A DNA stretch of 6,230 bases from Lentisphaeria bacterium. Its GTDB lineage: Bacteria > Verrucomicrobiota > Lentisphaeria > Oligosphaerales > PUNB01. Shown here in pieces: positions 5,933 through 6,230 of the stretch. The stretch covers positions 1 through 6,230 of the forward strand of contig SLNM01000359.1 of assembly GCA_007133055.1 (NCBI GenBank), given 5' to 3'. How positions within the stretch are numbered: position 1 is the first letter of the stretch; every line of letters begins with the position of its first letter. The position numbers and the translations under genes were made by a program. A model generated the notes under the pieces. The model ran no database searches. It was given only the letters and a program-made list of their open reading frames with translations, and was not told where the DNA came from.

Positions 5933-5969
5933 TTAATTCATGCGAATTCGGCCATGAGTCATTATTTAT
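5918..5969 (+). repeat. Long-range inverted repeat, copy B
   Basis: Partner of the element at 1400-1451, inverted, 46/52 identical without gaps; 5927-5956 differs at a single base. It begins in the last codons of the antiporter (Glu-Leu-Leu-Ala-stop, the same four residues that end the ACP) and continues about 37 bp past the stop, where identity is as high as in the coding part. Since the two proteins are unrelated, shared ancestry of the genes does not explain it. A mobile or gene-converted 3' element, or a conserved 3'-UTR signal, would. Confidence 0.85.
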
Positions 5970-5980
5970 GGCTCTTTCTC
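5956..5980 (+). terminator. Weak intrinsic terminator after the antiporter gene
   Basis: A 7-bp stem GAGTCAT / ATGGCTC (5956-5962, 5968-5974, one G-T wobble) with a 5-nt loop, followed by TTTCTC. It is positioned 24 nt beyond the antiporter stop and overlaps the end of inverted-repeat copy B. The stem is AT-rich and the T-tract interrupted, so termination may be inefficient. Confidence 0.4.
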
Positions 5981-6032
5981 AAAACGAATGGGTTGCTAAT
6001 AGTTTTTTCTTAGATTTTGTGGGTAACAGCTT

Positions 6033-6062
6033 GGTGTCAGGTTTCAGGTGTCAGGTTTCAGG
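6033..6062 (+). repeat. 14-bp tandem repeat upstream of the last gene
   Basis: GGTGTCAGGTTTCA occurs twice in perfect tandem (6033-6046, 6047-6060), followed by GG. Each unit is itself built of two TCAGG-type sub-repeats (GGTGTCA, GGTTTCA). The repeat runs directly into the ribosome-binding site of the next gene: its terminal GG is the start of GGAG (6061-6064). Copy-number slippage would alter the leader of that gene. Confidence 0.7.
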
Positions 6063-6070
6063 AGAGAATA

Positions 6071-6230
6071 ATGGCAGAAAGCACCTATATGGCCATGCTC
6101 AAGAAATACATGTCGCAAGAAACCTTGCGCCAGTATAGAGATCGCTACCAGGAATGTGTACGCATGCTCAATGGTCTGGAGAAGACGCTCGATAAGAAAA
6201 TTCCGGTCAGCGACCGGCGTTGGCATGTAG
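6071..6230 (+). CDS. Hypothetical protein, N-terminal part (runs off the window)
   Basis: An open frame from ATG 6071 to the last base of the window, giving 53 codons plus one base with no stop. The start is well supported by GGAG at 6061-6064 with 6-nt spacing. The visible part begins MAESTYMAMLKKYMSQETLR and is polar, highly charged and likely helical, with no signal peptide or membrane segment. I do not recognise the family. The gene follows the antiporter by 138 bp in the same direction, with a weak terminator between, so it is probably transcribed separately or by read-through. Confidence 0.6.
   Translation, partial: MAESTYMAMLKKYMSQETLRQYRDRYQECVRMLNGLEKTLDKKIPVSDRRWHV

Overview
The window reads as chromosomal DNA of a GC-rich, probably Gram-negative bacterium. 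It carries four complete genes, the start of a fifth, and unusually repeat-rich intergenic DNA. The taxon cannot be fixed from the sequence. Dense GTAG-headed REP palindromes, slippage-type short tandem repeats and the gene content would fit the PVC superphylum (Kiritimatiellota/Lentisphaerota) or a desulfuromonad-type Desulfobacterota, but this is a guess.

Left part (1-1436): two consecutive BIME-like pairs of GTAG-headed hairpins (7-113), a GC hairpin (118-139), then a minus-strand short-chain dehydrogenase/reductase (210-914). A 522-bp gene-free stretch follows (915-1436). It holds an AT-rich inverted repeat, one isolated REP and three perfect 44-bp tandem REP units.

Middle (1437-2898), minus strand: a gene fusing a VanZ-like membrane domain to a PglC-type polyprenyl-phosphate sugar-phosphate transferase, followed after 109 bp by a small acyl carrier protein. 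Membrane glycan initiation, an ACP and (beyond the repeats) a FabG-like SDR suggest a surface glycan or glycolipid locus with an acyl-modification or acyl-synthesis step. That functional link is inference.

Right part (2899-6230), plus strand: a 493-bp divergent intergenic region contains short repeats and a promoter whose -10 lies in a perfect palindrome. It drives an 846-residue CPA2-type cation/proton antiporter carrying two Usp-like cytosolic domains and a C-terminal PTS EIIA type-2 domain with a candidate phospho-histidine. A terminator-like hairpin, a 14-bp tandem repeat and the first 53 codons of an unrecognised gene finish the window.

The most unexpected structure is a 52-bp inverted repeat (46/52 identical). 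It covers the last four codons, stop codon and 3' flank of both the ACP gene (1400-1451) and the antiporter gene (5918-5969), so it brackets the 4.5-kb divergent block. The other main points are the VanZ-PglC fusion, the antiporter-Usp-Usp-EIIA architecture, and the GTAG-REP arrays without any RAYT transposase in view.
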